Positions 49,736-60,095 are shown, counted from the stretch's first letter. The stretch is 64,000 bases of DNA from Flaccisagitta enflata (GCA_965153355.1 OZ231128.1:52452001-52516000); one strand, 5' to 3'. The notes: a model not told the origin generated them from the letters alone. Program-made: numbers and translations.

Positions 49736-50333
49736 CAGGTGCATATAAACATAATTTGATCATAAAGGTGAGAAAAAAATGAAAATAGTTTAATGAATGG
49801 TAGAATGAAAGAATAAGATGGAAGTAAAAAACTCCTAGGTAAACAAGATCGGTTTTGTAAGCAAAACCGAATTTCGGGTTTGGCCTCAAAACCGAGCCGC
49901 GGCCTTCTCACAGCCAAACCCGCAAGGCCTTACCCAAGGTGTCAACCGCCACTGGAAGTGAGAAAATTGCTTGAGCCATGTAAGCTGTAGGGGGGGCTGC
50001 TAAACATTTGGGTCCCTCCTCACCTCTTATTAGGGTCCTGTCTGTAAATATATCGATCCCGAGAGGATCGGGCACCCCGGGGATTCAACGCAGTCGATTA
50101 AGAGAGTATTTTAACCCGAAATCCAACAGTGCTCCGGAGCCCACCACCACGAAAAATAAGTACCTATCACTCCCATATCACCTCCTCATCACCACCCATC
50201 CACCTTCACAGTGCTCCGGAGCCCACCACCACGAAAAAAATACCTATCACCCCCAAACCACCTCCTCATCACTACCCATTCACCTATATCCGCACAATGT
50301 TGATATAATATATGTCATTAGCGTTTAACTGAC

Positions 50334-50478
50334 CGGTGGTTGGTAGAGGGCGTCGTAACAGACGGAGCAGATGTCGTAATCGTAGCATCGAAGGCACTTG
50401 TAGCGTTTTCCGGAAAAATTCCCGCGGAAACAAGAATCACATGTCACGTGATGGATGCGGGGAGCAGAAGTCGACGAA
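50334..50478 (-). CDS. KCMF1: KCMF1-like exon 2: ZZ zinc finger
   Basis: Residues 14-62, phase 0 at the end (CCG|GTCAGT). It reads [20 protein letters not shown], then [18 protein letters not shown]. These are the first six zinc ligands of the ZZ finger, three Cys-x2-Cys pairs, and the central YKCL.CYDYD.C..CY is nearly identical to KCMF1 across animals. The ZZ domain of KCMF1 binds degradation signals on substrates. The two His ligands that normally follow within about 12 residues are absent here and appear only at the end of exon 3. Confidence 0.92.
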
Positions 50479-51227
50479 CTAATCACGACCAAATTAGAAT
50501 TTAAACAGTTAGTCATGCAGGGTTGTCTTTTTAGATGCGGCCTCGCATCTCTATAAGAGGGTATGTCCCTTGGTTAGTTGGTCAGTAGGTAACGCGAAAA
50601 TTTCTTAACGCGTTTTTTTATGGTTTTCTCTTCATTTCTGTTCATGTCTCTTCATGTCTCTTGTATCTCTTGTATCTCTTTTGTCTGTTTTGTCTCTATG
50701 TCTCCTATATATCTCCTATATGTCCCCTTTGTCTCTTATTTCTATTTTGCCTCCAATTTCTCTTATGTGTCTTATATCGGAGGGAGCCGGGGGGTGAGGA
50801 GGAAACGTAGGGTGGAGAGTAATGGGGAGGGGTGAGGGAGGAATCAGTTTATATCTCTCCTCTTTATCTCAATATCTTTACAACTTCATATCATTTTATC
50901 TTTATATCTTTATATCTTTCTATCTTAATACAGTCGAGCTTCACTAGAGCGCATCTCAAGGGACCGCACTAAATCATGCCTTATAGGCGAGGTGCCTTAT
51001 TGCCAAAAGTATGAAATTCTGTATTTTACCAAAAGTTAACTTCCAGAAATGTTACGGTATACTCTGATTTGCAACTAATCCCCATTTTTGTTTTGATTTG
51101 GAAACATGTATGTTTTCAGTTGGAAGTTTACACAAAGAAAAAAAATGAAAGAAGGCAATAATAAAATGAGGATTAAGTCTGACGTGAATTCATTTGACTC
51201 CAAAATCTTTCATTTTTTTTCTTTTTT

Positions 51228-51378
51228 CAGTCGCGGACACGCGACTCCACCTTGCCGTGTCGGTCGGTCCGTCCGTCCGTCCATCCGTAACAAATATTTC
51301 TAAAATTGCGAGTGGTTTTTGCATTACTGCTACTGCACAACTGTCCGCAACTGGATTGCCGTGAAATCCGGCCTTGTT
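51228..51378 (+). mobile_element. CGCG-family element, subtype B
   Basis: It starts TTTCAGTCGCGGACACGCGA, carries GTCCGTCCGTCC, and ends GCCGTGAAATCCGGCCTTGT. A second copy follows at 51417. Nested in the 50931 element. Confidence 0.65.
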
Positions 51379-51416
51379 TTGTATCTTGTGTCCTGATTGT
51401 ACAAAATCTGACAGTT

Positions 51417-51563
51417 TTTAGTCGCGGACACGCAACTGTACACCTTGCCGTGTCAGCCCATCCATCAGTCAGTCCAAATTATTTTTGAATTGCGAGCAGT
51501 TTTTGCACTAGTGCCCCTGCCCAACCATCTGCGACTGTCTTGCCGTGTATCCAGCCTTGTTAC
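51417..51563 (+). mobile_element. CGCG-family element, subtype B
   Basis: It starts TTTAGTCGCGGACACGCAAC, contains CCCCTGCCCAACCATCTGCG, and ends GTATCCAGCCTTGTT. About 150 bp, direct orientation to the copy at 51228. Confidence 0.65.
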
Positions 51564-52892
51564 CTCTAGAAAACAGTATTACAACGTGCTGGGTGAAATA
51601 GCCTCTTTTGGCACAGCCCTCAAAGCAATTTCTCTTTTTTTACTCTTTTGGCAATGGAAAAGTGGATACAGGTTCTTTTTGGAGAATTCATGATTTAATT
51701 GTTGCGGGAAGGAGGGTGATGGATTGGTAAAATGTTTCTCTATGGACTGCACCAATTTTATCCTGCCTGTATGTCAGGTCAAACAACCAAAACGCTCGAC
51801 CCCTTAATCTCTAGGGGTCAATCTCAATTATGATCGGCAACCTCGATCGATCTAACAATGTCACATGTCCTTAGTTCAGAGTTTCCTATTCCTCTTCCTC
51901 TTCCTATTCCTCTTCCTCTTCCTATTCCTCTTCCTCTTCCTCTTCCTATTCCTATTCCTCCTCTTCCTCCTCCTCTTCCTCTTCGTCTCCTTCTTCTTTC
52001 TTCTTTTTCAATTCCGTCTTCATCTTAGCCTCATCTTTGTATCTTTGTATTTGTTTGATGGCATTCCGTGCTTTCTTTCATTTACAATAAATGTCTTTTC
52101 ATTCATTCATTCATCTTTATCTTCATCCTCGTCTTCTTGTTCTTTTTCTTCTTCTTTATTTCTTCTTCTATTTCTTCCTCTTCTTCCTTTCACTTTCTTG
52201 TTCCCAACAGTTGATGGACATCTGTTTTTTTTTTTCAATATCAGCACTCACGTTGGCCAAAAGACTGATTGATTTCTTTTTCTTTTTCATTTTCTTTTTT
52301 TCTTTTTGTCTAGTTCTAATTTTTTTTTTTCCTTTTTTTTTTCTCCTCCTTCATGCCTTCTAGGCGAGGAAAAAATCTGAAAATACCCATTTTTTCATGC
52401 CTTCTAGTGAAATTTTCCTTGTAGGCGGGTGCGCAATAGACGGGGTTTCTCAACAAAGAAGTTAAGGCAAAAAAGTTGGGACTTTCAAAATCATGCTATC
52501 TAACGAGGGATGCCTTATTAGCGGGTGCGCTCTAGTGAAGCTTGACTAACTTGTGTCTTAATGTATTACATCTAAAGAGGACGCATCTTTTGGACATCTT
52601 TGGGCCTAGTTTCCTTATTTTTCCTTCATTTCTTCCATACTCTTTCATTTTCCCTTTCTTTTTCCTTTTTTTCTTAAAGGTATTGTGTCCGACAAATTTG
52701 GTGTCCCAACAAAAGGTACTGCCATGGCAGTAACGGCAGTACCCTCCCCTACGCCCCTGAGTATGTGAGGTTACAACTTACAACTGAAACTCATCTCGCT
52801 GTGATTTCATTCATAGGTCTACACACTATGAACATCTTTGATGTACATCAACAGACGTGAGTAAAATGCGTCCTAGCCAAATATGATAACAT

Positions 52893-53140
52893 TTTTAGTC
52901 GCGTGCACGCGACTCTGACCCGCTCTGTCCGTCTGTCCGTCGATCTATCCATCGGTCTGTCCATCCGTCTCTCCGTCCGTCCGTCCGTAACACAAGTTTC
53001 GCTTTTTTTTGCCGTTTGTCATTTTAAGTTATTTTAAGTTGTTTGATGTTATTTTAAGTCAAATTACATTTAGTCTCTAAGTTTTTTAGTCTTATGGTCT
53101 TAACAACCGCACGCAACTGTAAGGTGTTGGCCTTGTTTGC
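52893..53140 (+). mobile_element. CGCG-palindrome short element
   Basis: It starts TTTTTAGTCGCGTGCACGCG, has a GTCCGTCTGTCCGTCG-type run, a middle of TTTTAAGTTATTTTAAGT units, and ends CGCACGCAACTGTAAGGTGT then TGGCCTTGTT. Full-length member of the dispersed family. Confidence 0.75.
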
Positions 53141-53423
53141 ACACCCTTTAACTTGTGATCGTTGAGCATACACAAAAATCGCTCTAACGAAGCTTATTGT
53201 ATTGACTATCATGCACTTCTAGTGTATACTCCAGTTTCCAATCCAAATGTCTTTCTTGATTCAACTTTTTTTCCATTCATAAATCTAGGGGGTGATATAC
53301 TTTAGCCCAGGCGCAGGCGCACCGCGCGGCCACTGGTATATATACCAATTACCCAGTAAGATAACCTAGTCCTAGCTATACAATCTGTAACGGACATGCA
53401 TTAAGTATAGCAGTCGGGCTTAC

Positions 53424-53464
53424 CCAGGATGATGGTATGGTCGTCGCCGAAGCGACGATGACAT
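53424..53464 (-). CDS. KCMF1: KCMF1-like exon 1: start codon
   Basis: It encodes MSSSLRRRPYHHP plus two bases of the next codon, ending at CCTGG|GTAAGC. An in-frame TGA lies 17 codons upstream, so this ATG (context GGGATGT) is the first in frame in the inferred transcript. The phase 2 end fits exon 2 (acceptor GTGATTAG at 50479) exactly. The alternative is that translation starts at an ATG at 50516 within a longer exon 2, which would change only the first residues. Confidence 0.55.
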
Positions 53465-54757
53465 CCCTTCCTCCTCGTTCGCGACTCGCACAGGCTTCCA
53501 ATGAGCTCAGCCACTTTTCCAAAATCCGAAAAAAAAACTCAGCCTAATAATTGTATAATTGAATGTCTTCAAATGTTCAGCATTGACGTGTTTTGTTTTT
53601 TTCAAATAATTTAATTCATGTCACCTGGCAGCTGAGAAAAGAAAAACAAAGACAAGATGAAGGAGAAAAACGATCACAGCTCTTCAATTTTAAGTACGGG
53701 AGATCTACATTTATCTCTCTTTCACACGAGTCCAAGTTTAAATATTCATGTATATAACTAATTAGGTACTAATAAATATCTCCGAGATAGCCTTAACCGA
53801 GTATACAGTATCGCTCACTGACGATACGCGAATCAAGTGTTTTCTTTAAGAAGTTAATTAACTGATTCTTTTTGTGCGATCCGATAGTTCTCAACTAATG
53901 TACGTCTATCATCGATCGCGCGATCATATCCGATCAATTAAATACAAATTCCACAGTGCGAAACTTGTCGCGAGTGGTACGATCCGAAAACCACGAGTCG
54001 AAAAGCGAGAAGAAATAAATATGTTTAAATAAAGAAAATAATTACGAAAGATGAGGAAAGAATTGTAACTTGTAAGTAGTAACTAAGCTACGCTGGGGGA
54101 AGGGTGGGGTTGGCGCGTTGGTATGAGTGCCAGCGTGGATGTATTGTCGGGTGGATCAATTTAGGTAAAGCACACTATAAAGTGAAGGCCCTTCATTGAA
54201 GGGGAACCAATTCCAAATAAAAAGCCTAGCTTCCTTATTTAAGAAAATCGTCATTCCACGGCGGATTTTTCAGATGAGGGAACAAAACAAAAGTGACTAA
54301 TTGCTGGGGACAAACCAATCGAACTAAAACCAGAGAAATAAACACTAAAACCAGAGAAATAAAACACTTTCACCAACAAACTTATCTGAGAGACAAGTGA
54401 AACGAGAGCAAAAGTCAATGCAAGCAATTACAAACTAAAAGGTTCGACTTCTTCAACAAATTTCCCCCCCCCCCTCACTTCAATTTTCAATCTCTTTCAA
54501 GCATTCTTGAAATCAAACAACCCGACATGACATCAGTTGATAGAATATATTCCTAGACACACATGTTGGCCAAAATTCAAAGATGCGCACTATTTTCTTA
54601 ATATCTCACTCCGAAGAGCAATCAACTAGTAAACTGACATCCCCAGCTTATGGTAAAATGACCACATTCATGGTAAACAAGACCAAAAGGTAGTGACTTA
54701 TTGGTTACGTAACTCCAAAGCAGCCGTGGATGTTTTACAATCTTGTATACAGAGAAA
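53465..54757. other. F-box 3' UTR and KCMF1-like 5' region
   Basis: Both genes read leftward, so this 1.3 kb should hold the F-box 3' UTR and the KCMF1-like promoter and 5' UTR. I see no long open frame and no transposon ends. There is a CpG-containing stretch around 53470-53520 just upstream of the KCMF1-like start. No AATAAA was found on the minus strand. Confidence 0.45.
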
Positions 54758-55123
54758 TCACGCGTTCATTTTCTTCCACACGCGTCCGTGCTGCGTGCAA
54801 GGACATAATTTAGAGAGGAGATTCTCAAACTTGTTGCTTCCACCTCGAGAGCAACCAAAACCACGGTCAAAACATCCGCGTTTCTTAGATGACTTGGCGA
54901 GATCAATGTTGTTGATATTTTCGGTGGTGGTAGCGGTGGCGGTCGTGGTGGTGGTGGAGGCGTTGAAAGTAATTTGATGGGATGACGAGTAAGTTGGTGG
55001 TAAAAAGGCGTTGGACTGTCGGCGCAGAGGCGAAAATGACGTGGATGATGGTGAGGATCCACCGCCAGTGACGCCGCTAATGACGCCGCCATCTTCCGCC
55101 GACAAGTGACAAGAATTCAGCGT
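54758..55123 (-). CDS. F-box protein exon 6: C-terminal tail and stop
   Basis: Residues 615-735. The acceptor is CCTTGTCACAG and the exon is phase 0 to TGA at 54758. It encodes TLNSCHLSAEDGGVISGVTG, a Ser/Thr/Ala-rich linker with a TTTTTATATTT run, then a basic Cys-rich end (KRGCFDRGFGCSRGGS, KLCPCTQHGRVWKKMNA). The six Cys in about 40 residues could bind metal, but I recognise no named motif. The repeat segments stop before this exon, so it is probably a regulatory tail. Confidence 0.7.
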   Translation of the reverse strand, partial: TLNSCHLSAEDGGVISGVTGGGSSPSSTSFSPLRRQSNAFLPPTYSSSHQITFNASTTTTTATATTTENINNIDLAKSSKKRGCFDRGFGCSRGGSNKFENLLSKLCPCTQHGRVWKKMNA

Positions 55124-55287
55124 CTGTGACAAGGGGAAGAAAAGAAGAATGAACGTAGCTAATCAATAAGTGAATGAGTTGGTTGGTGCAGGTTTATGAG
55201 AAGCGAACTCACCGGCTGAGACTCTGGCACGACAGAGCCAAGAAATACTACCTACTGCAATTAGGTAAACTTAAAGTTGCGCGATAA

Positions 55288-55397
55288 AAAACAAGGCCAA
55301 GTACGCCAATAGGTGCGACGTGTGGATCGTCGAACGAATGCGTTACCAACCGACCAACTGACAAGCCAGTTGTAGAGGTGGTTTGTCGCACCTAAAA
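55288..55397 (-). mobile_element. CGCG-family element remnant abutting the exon 5 donor
   Basis: It begins AACAAGGCCAAGTACGCC and ends GTTTGTCGCACCTAAAAA, the layout of the dispersed family in reverse orientation (AACAAGGCC... to ...CGCGACTAAAAA), with an inner CCAACCGACCAACTGAC stretch. It fills about 40% of the 280-bp intron 5. Confidence 0.6.
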
Positions 55398-55403
55398 ACT
55401 TAC

Positions 55404-55616
55404 CCTTAGACGAGGCGCGCCGCTTAGCACCGTCCGCAGGCAAGGAATTTTGGCCCGCTCCTCCTCGCAGTCCTTGAGTTTGCCTTGCCAGGGATTTCGA
55501 GAGATGATGAGGGTGTTAAGATTGGGGGTCGCCAACCGATCCAGGAAAACACCGACGCACGCGGAAATGTCCAAATGCCGCAGGGATGAGGATTCGAACG
55601 AGTAAAGACACGTGTG
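55404..55616 (-). CDS. F-box protein exon 5: leucine-rich repeats
   Basis: Residues 544-614, phase 0 on both sides (71 codons). The acceptor CGCTTTAACAG is followed by HTCLYSFESSSLRHLDISAC, then LATPNLNTLIISRNP and IPCLRTVLSGAPRLR. SLRHLDISAC and NLNTLIISRNPW are typical repeat strands. The donor AGG|GTAAGT lies six bases from the end of an intronic CGCG-family element (55288-55397). Confidence 0.8.
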
Positions 55617-55820
55617 CTGTTAAAGCGACAAATAAGGGGGAAGGCTGGAAATTAAAGAACTATAAATCATGTTTGGACAGGTTAAAGTGGTTTTAAAGGG
55701 TGTGTTTAATATTATGGTAGTATTTGAACTGCGAAAGGAAAGCGGAAGCTCGCCAATCTTTCAAACTCAATTGTATACACCTGTTGGAATCACCAAAAGC
55801 CACTTGAGGAAACCACTCAC

Positions 55821-56027
55821 CGCGAAAGAAGGAGAGACGTAGGATATTTTCAAGACTTGCAACGATGGCAAACTTCGCATGAGCGTGTTGATCTTCCAAG
55901 GAGGCAATTGTTGAAAGGTTTGGTAGTGATCGAGCGTTAAATGGGTCAATTTGGTGAGACGCGTCAAGTAAAAGACGTTCGTCGTCGTCCAATCGAACGG
56001 AGCGCGGAAACGCTCCAGATACTTGGC
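55821..56027 (-). CDS. F-box protein exon 4: leucine-rich repeats
   Basis: Residues 475-543. The acceptor is CCTCCCAATTAG and the donor TTCGCG|GTGAGT, phase 0 on both sides (69 codons). It reads AKYLERFRAPFDWTTTNVFY, then LTRLTKLTHLTLDHYQTF and LMRSLPSLQVLKISYVSP. The L-x-x-L-x-x-L-x-L spacing of LTKLTHLTLDH and LPSLQVLKISY is classical leucine-rich-repeat consensus, consistent with the substrate-binding face of an FBXL-like protein. A second frame is also open but lacks this pattern. Confidence 0.8.
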
Positions 56028-56322
56028 CTAATTGGGAGGAGGGGGGAGGAAGGAGGTTAAGGACACGCTTGAAGAATTTGGAGAGGGATGGATGAATGAA
56101 TGAATGAATGCACATGCATTTCTAGGAGAAACTAATGAATGAATGCACGTGAATTTCCAACAGGGATGAATGAATGAATGCACGTGCATTTCTAAGAGGG
56201 ATGAGTGAATGAAAGCAAATGAATTTCTTAGAGGGATGAAGGGAAGAATGAATGAATAAATGTACGTTCATTACTAAGAGGGATGATTGCTTGGAGAGTC
56301 ATTGCACGTACAGACAGCTTAA

Positions 56323-56490
56323 CTTGAAAATGGTTTATTAGTTATGAGGAATCATGTACGAATTGACTAGAAGTGATCAAATTTTCGACACTAATTGATG
56401 TGTCATATTTCACATCAATAAGTGTCGAAAATTTGGTGACTTCTTGTCAATTCGTACATGATACCTCATAACTAATAAACTATTTTCAAG
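56323..56490. repeat. 168-bp perfect-type palindrome within a GAATGAAT minisatellite
   Basis: The left arm CTTGAAAATGGTTTATTAGT and the right arm ACTAATAAACTATTTTCAAG are complementary nearly throughout, with a short loop near 56400 (TGATGTGTCATATTTCACATC). Surrounding units (GGGATGAATGAATGAATGCA, 56085-56540) continue on both sides, so the palindrome looks like an insertion into the minisatellite. Confidence 0.8.
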
Positions 56491-56569
56491 TAAGAGGGAT
56501 GAATGAGTGAATGCACGTCCATTTCTAAGAGGGATGAGTGAATGAATGCAAGTGCATTTCTTCGGGTAC

Positions 56570-57023
56570 CAGGGTGTGTATGACTGTGTGTGTGTGACTG
56601 TTTGTGACAGAGTGTGCGTGTGTGTGACAGAGTGTGCGTGTGTGTGACAGAGTGTGCGTGTGTGTGACAGAGTGTGCGTGTGTGTGACAGAGTGTGTGTG
56701 ACAGAGAGTGCGTGTGTGTGACAGAGAGTGCGTGTGTGTGTGTGACAGAGAGTGCGTGTGTGTGTGTGACAGAGAGTGCGTGTGTGTGTGACAGAGAGTG
56801 CGTGTGTGTGTGACAGAGAGTGCGTGTGTGACAGACAGAGAGTGCGTGTGTGACAGAGAGTGTGTGTGTGTGTGTGTGTGTGACAGTGTGTGTGACTGTG
56901 TGTGTGACAGTGTGTGTGTGACTGTGCGTGTGTGACAGTGTGTGACTGTGCGTGTGTGACAGTGTGTGTGTGTGTGTAAGTGTGTGTGTGACAATGTGTG
57001 TGTGTGACAATGTGTGTGTGTGT

Positions 57024-57084
<61 letters not shown>

Positions 57085-57085
57085 T
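56570..57085. repeat. GT-rich compound microsatellite, F-box intron 3
   Basis: About 500 bp of GTGTGT interrupted by GTGACAGAGAGTGCGTGTGT-type units of 20-30 bp, ending in a pure (GT)n tract near 57025-57083. All reverse frames look open (HTHTHSLSHT-type peptides), but this is repeat-derived. Confidence 0.95.
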
Positions 57086-57577
57086 GTGTCCGCGTGTGTA
57101 TACCAGAGTGTGCGCTTTTGTTTGTGACCGTGGCCTTCTGCACGAACGGGCCAAATGACAATTGGCTATTCAAACAGACGTAATGCGTGCCAATATCTAA
57201 AACAATCAAAGCTTGGCCAAGCTATCTTGAAAATGGGAGTTGGACGATCAGTCAAGAAACACTCGAGTAATGGAAAACTCTCGGAATGAAGGATTGAAGA
57301 TCATCGTTAACATCATCGCAGTGATCATCAATAATCCAGGCGCCATTCATGATTCAATCACACATAAGGCGGCAGATGATTGCCCGAAGAAACACTCGAA
57401 ATAAAGACCTTTTTAGAGAGCAGATCGAGGAAAGATTGAAAGAGATGAATTCTGTGAATGTGCCGATGAATGGCAGTTCGCATCTGACCCACGAGGCAGC
57501 AATATCGGGTGAGGCAACCTGGCCGATTAGGCGTCAAGTCCCACTGGAAAAAGACAGAGTTTGAGGGCGAGAATATG

Positions 57578-57643
57578 AGAGAGAGAGAGAGAATGAGAGA
57601 GAATGAGAGAGAATGAGAGAGAATGAGAGAGAATGTGAGAGAA

Positions 57644-57727
<84 letters not shown>
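57578..57727. repeat. (GA)n microsatellite in F-box intron 3
   Basis: AGAGAGAAT units at the left grade into a pure GA tract of about 75 bp. Confidence 0.95.
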
Positions 57728-57730
<3 letters not shown>

Positions 57731-57953
57731 AGCCAGGGAGGATGATCGTGAATTGGTATACATTCATTAGCACAATTGAGAGAAAGACGATTGTTATCGA
57801 CGTTACCCAATACGTAATAACTGTTCTGCCCAACCATGCAATCTACAGAGTACCGAGTTTCCACTATGTACTAAGAATTCATAAATTCATATTGTCATGA
57901 CAATTTATCAATATATCAATCATCCATAAATAATAACAGAACACAGTACACAC

Positions 57954-58113
57954 CGTTGCATCAACAGAGACAAGAGCGCGGATATCCCTTGTCTCGTTGA
58001 GTATGGCCATGATAAGGGAATCCCATCCGTCGCATAAATGACCAAAGTCAAAGGCGAATTTCAACTCTTTCATCAGAGGACGAACGTCACACGTCACATG
58101 ATCCACGTATTTG
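57954..58113 (-). CDS. F-box protein exon 3: LRR-like segment
   Basis: Residues 421-474. The acceptor TTGTTCCTCGCAG supplies a single base that completes a Cys codon left in phase 2. The exon then reads KYVDHVTCDVRPLMKELKFA and FDFGHLCDGWDSLIMAILNE, ending DAT at donor ACG|GTGTGT (phase 0). The alternating Leu/Phe pattern (MKELKFAFDF) fits a beta-strand of a degenerate leucine-rich repeat. By itself it is not diagnostic; its place is supported by phase agreement with exons 2 and 4. Confidence 0.7.
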
Positions 58114-58322
58114 CTGCGAGGAACAAGTAAACAGAACGCTACAATCGGGTGTTTCACATAGTGTAAGTTGGGAGTCTCTTTTTCGCCCTATTTACCTCAT
58201 CACCTGATAAAGTGAGGCTAATTTTAAAAAAATCATGCATCTTCTTTTTATCAACTGTGGCAAAAAATTAAAGAAAAACGGTGATTTTCAAATACCGCTT
58301 TGAGTTAGATTTTTTTTGAGTA

Positions 58323-58827
58323 CAGTAGATGTCGTCTAGACTTGGAAATACGGGGGAGCTCATAACCTGACTATCAGTTTAGTGACTTAACTGATATTTT
58401 GTAGGTGTAATATATAAATCCTAAGGGGTTGACAATGGGGTATGGCATCCCTCTATGGCTTACTCTAGGAAAAAAACTTTGAATATAAAAGTATAGGATC
58501 AATGACTTATTTTGCAAAATTTCAGTTTCATCAATTTGCTTGACTTGCAAAACCATCCCAGGATTCGTACCTAGAACTTTTAAATAAACTGATCAGATTG
58601 AATATGAATTCAAATGAGTTAACCACTAGACTAATTTCAACAGCTGTTTAAGTAGGGTGAATTTGATTTAGTGTATTCAAGAGAATTTTTTATTAACAGA
58701 GCTGCCATACCCCACCGTCAACCCTATAAGACATGAACATTACACATACACAATTTCATTTTATTTTCACAAATAGTAAATAGGATATGAGGGCCCCCGT
58801 ATTTCCATGTCTAGACGACATCTACTG
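58323..58827. mobile_element. Mariner-like MITE, 505 bp, in F-box intron 2
   Basis: The TIRs read CAGTAGATGTCGTCTAGACT then TGGAAATACGGGGG. Flanks are TA at 58321-58322 and 58828-58829, as expected for Tc1/mariner-type insertion. The same TIR occurs at 5020-5593 and alone at about 25141-25187. There is no transposase. A tRNA-like segment lies inside (58557-58641). Confidence 0.85.
58557..58641 (-). pseudogene. tRNA-like sequence (pseudo-tRNA or SINE head)
   Basis: On the minus strand the segment TTAGTCTAGTGGTTAACTC resembles a tRNA D-arm/A box, and CTAGGTACGAATCCTGG about 40 nt later forms a T-arm (5-bp stem, 7-nt loop TACGAAT, one base off the usual TTCGAAT). The middle is AT-rich and does not give a clear anticodon stem. 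I infer a decayed tRNA or a tRNA-derived SINE captured inside the MITE. Confidence 0.45.
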
Positions 58828-58957
58828 TAACCAAATTGCAACTCAGCAAAAAAATCCAAACTCAGAAAAGAAAAATTCTGCGCCCAAAGCATCAGATGAT
58901 GATCAAGTACAACCTCAACCTTTGATATAAAGTTTGTATTGGTCAATGGTCATTTAT

Positions 58958-59112
58958 CCCGAGCTTTATGTACTTGTCGTTTGTCGATTTGTCCCGAGCT
59001 ATATGTGTTTGTCGTTTGTACCGAGCTATTTGTATTTGTCGTTTGTCCCGAGCTATTTGTATCTGTCGTTTGTACCGTGCTTTTTGTATTCGTCGCTTGT
59101 CCCGAGCTATGG
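58958..59112. repeat. 27-bp minisatellite in F-box intron 2
   Basis: About five to six copies of a unit like GTCCCGAGCTATTTGTATTT followed by GTCGTTT, with GTACCGAGC variants. It lies directly 3' of exon 2 on the gene strand. Confidence 0.88.
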
Positions 59113-59180
59113 TTTCCATCCCCATTTCTAAAACCTTTCATTCTCCCGCCCTTCCTCCCTTTGGAGGCATTCTGTCTCAC

Positions 59181-59404
59181 CATATTTCGTTGCGATAGAC
59201 TTCGAAAGCGTCGAGATGTTTGCACTTCCTGACGCACTTGCATTGACTGTTGAGGACATTGTCATTGACCCGGAACTGCGTCAAGTCGACTGTGGTCCAT
59301 AAGGACGGCATCCAAGTCAACGCGCGCCAAGAACGACAAACCGAAGCCGACTTGAGGAGCTCTTTGGCCGGCAACAACGACAAGATTTGGGATTGACATT
59401 CGGG
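59181..59404 (-). CDS. F-box protein exon 2: F-box core
   Basis: Residues 347-420. With the LP from exon 1 it forms a clear F-box: LP-PECQSQILSLLPAKELL, then SASVCRSWRALTWMPSLW. The conserved Leu-Pro opener, the ILSLLPAKELL helix and the V-C-R-x-W motif are all present, which is the Skp1-binding pattern. Next come VDLTQFRVNDN and a Cys/Lys-rich KCVRKCKHLDAFEVYRNE that starts the substrate-binding part. The acceptor is TTTCCTATGAAG and the donor ATATG|GTGAGA, leaving phase 2. I recognise the domain with high confidence, but not the subfamily. Confidence 0.85.
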
Positions 59405-59452
59405 CTTCATAGGAAATAAAGAAGTAGTATTAACAACAGTCAGACCAACGGA

Positions 59453-60090
59453 CTAGGGGCCAGTCAACAGAGCCCTATTAAATGATCTCTCGACAGCCAG
59501 TCAACAGAGCCCAGTCAAACGATCCCTCAATACGACAGCCAGTCAACAGAGCCCTGTCAAATCATTTCTCAAAATGACAGCCAGTCAACAGGGCTCTGTC
59601 AAACAGTCATTTAATACAACAGCCAGTTAACAGAGCCATGTCGAACGATCTTTTAATATAACAGACAACAGCCCTGTCAAATGATCTCTTATCACGACAG
59701 ACAGTCAAAGCCCTGTCAAACGATCTCTCAATATGACACCCAGTCAACAGAGCCCTGTCAAACAAACTCTCAATAAAACAGTCAAACAACACCCTTATCA
59801 AATGATTTCTTATTATGATCGCCAATAAACAGAACCCTCTCAAACGATCTCTCAATACGACACACAGTCAACAAGAGCCCTGTCAAAGAATCTCTCAATA
59901 TGACAGTCAACAGCCCTGTCAACAATCTCTCAATACAACAGCCAGTCAACAGAGCCCCGTCAAACGATCTCTCGATATGACAGCCAGGCAACAAAACCCT
60001 GTCAAACGATCTCTCAACACGGCAGTCTGACAACAGCCGTCAAATGATCTCTCAATACGATCGCCAGTTAACGATCTCTCCATCAAAGAC
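59453..60090. repeat. ~40-bp minisatellite in F-box intron 1
   Basis: About fifteen imperfect copies of a unit resembling CAGCCAGTCAACAGAGCCCT followed by GTCAAACGATCTCTCAATACGA. The right edge lies a few bases from the exon 1 splice donor at 60096. The repeat frames look open for long stretches on the minus strand but are intronic. Confidence 0.9.
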
Positions 60091-60095
60091 CTTAC

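Larger units (their letters stand above)
48110..50044. mobile_element. TA-flanked foldback element, 1.9 kb, in intron 2
   Basis: TIRs begin CAGACAGGACCCTAATAAGA and end with the complement CCTGTCTG. The flanks are TA (48108-48109, 50045-50046). Both arms carry GTTTAGCAGCCCCCCCTACA and an inner GGCGCCACCG / GGCGATTTTTGAATTT box. A 1-kb dispersed repeat (48635-49645) has inserted between the arms. No transposase. Confidence 0.85.
50931..52546. mobile_element. TIR element with GAGCTTCACTAGAGCGC ends, 1.6 kb
   Basis: Left end CAGTCGAGCTTCACTAGAGC after TA (50929-50930); right end GCGCTCTAGTGAAGCTTGAC. Subterminal arms are also complementary (ATGCCTTATAGGCGAGGTGC against GAGGGATGCCTTATTAGCGG). 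The interior holds CT-rich tracts and two nested CGCG-family copies. No transposase frame is seen. Confidence 0.7.
50479..53423. other. KCMF1-like intron 1 (2.9 kb)
   Basis: Filled by a TA-type element (50931-52546), CGCG-family copies (51228, 51417, 52893) and the beginning of another (about 50531-50600, TTTTTAGATGCGGCCTCGCA). No exon-like open frame is seen on either strand. Confidence 0.6.

Noticed and set aside
50479-50516. ATG at 50516 as the KCMF1-like start
   Set aside because: Possible, but the exon at 53464-53424 has an ATG with an in-frame upstream stop, a good donor and a phase that fits the acceptor at 50479.
56410-57209. HTHT/SLSH-rich open frames up to ~245 codons
   Set aside because: Product of the GT microsatellite in F-box intron 3.
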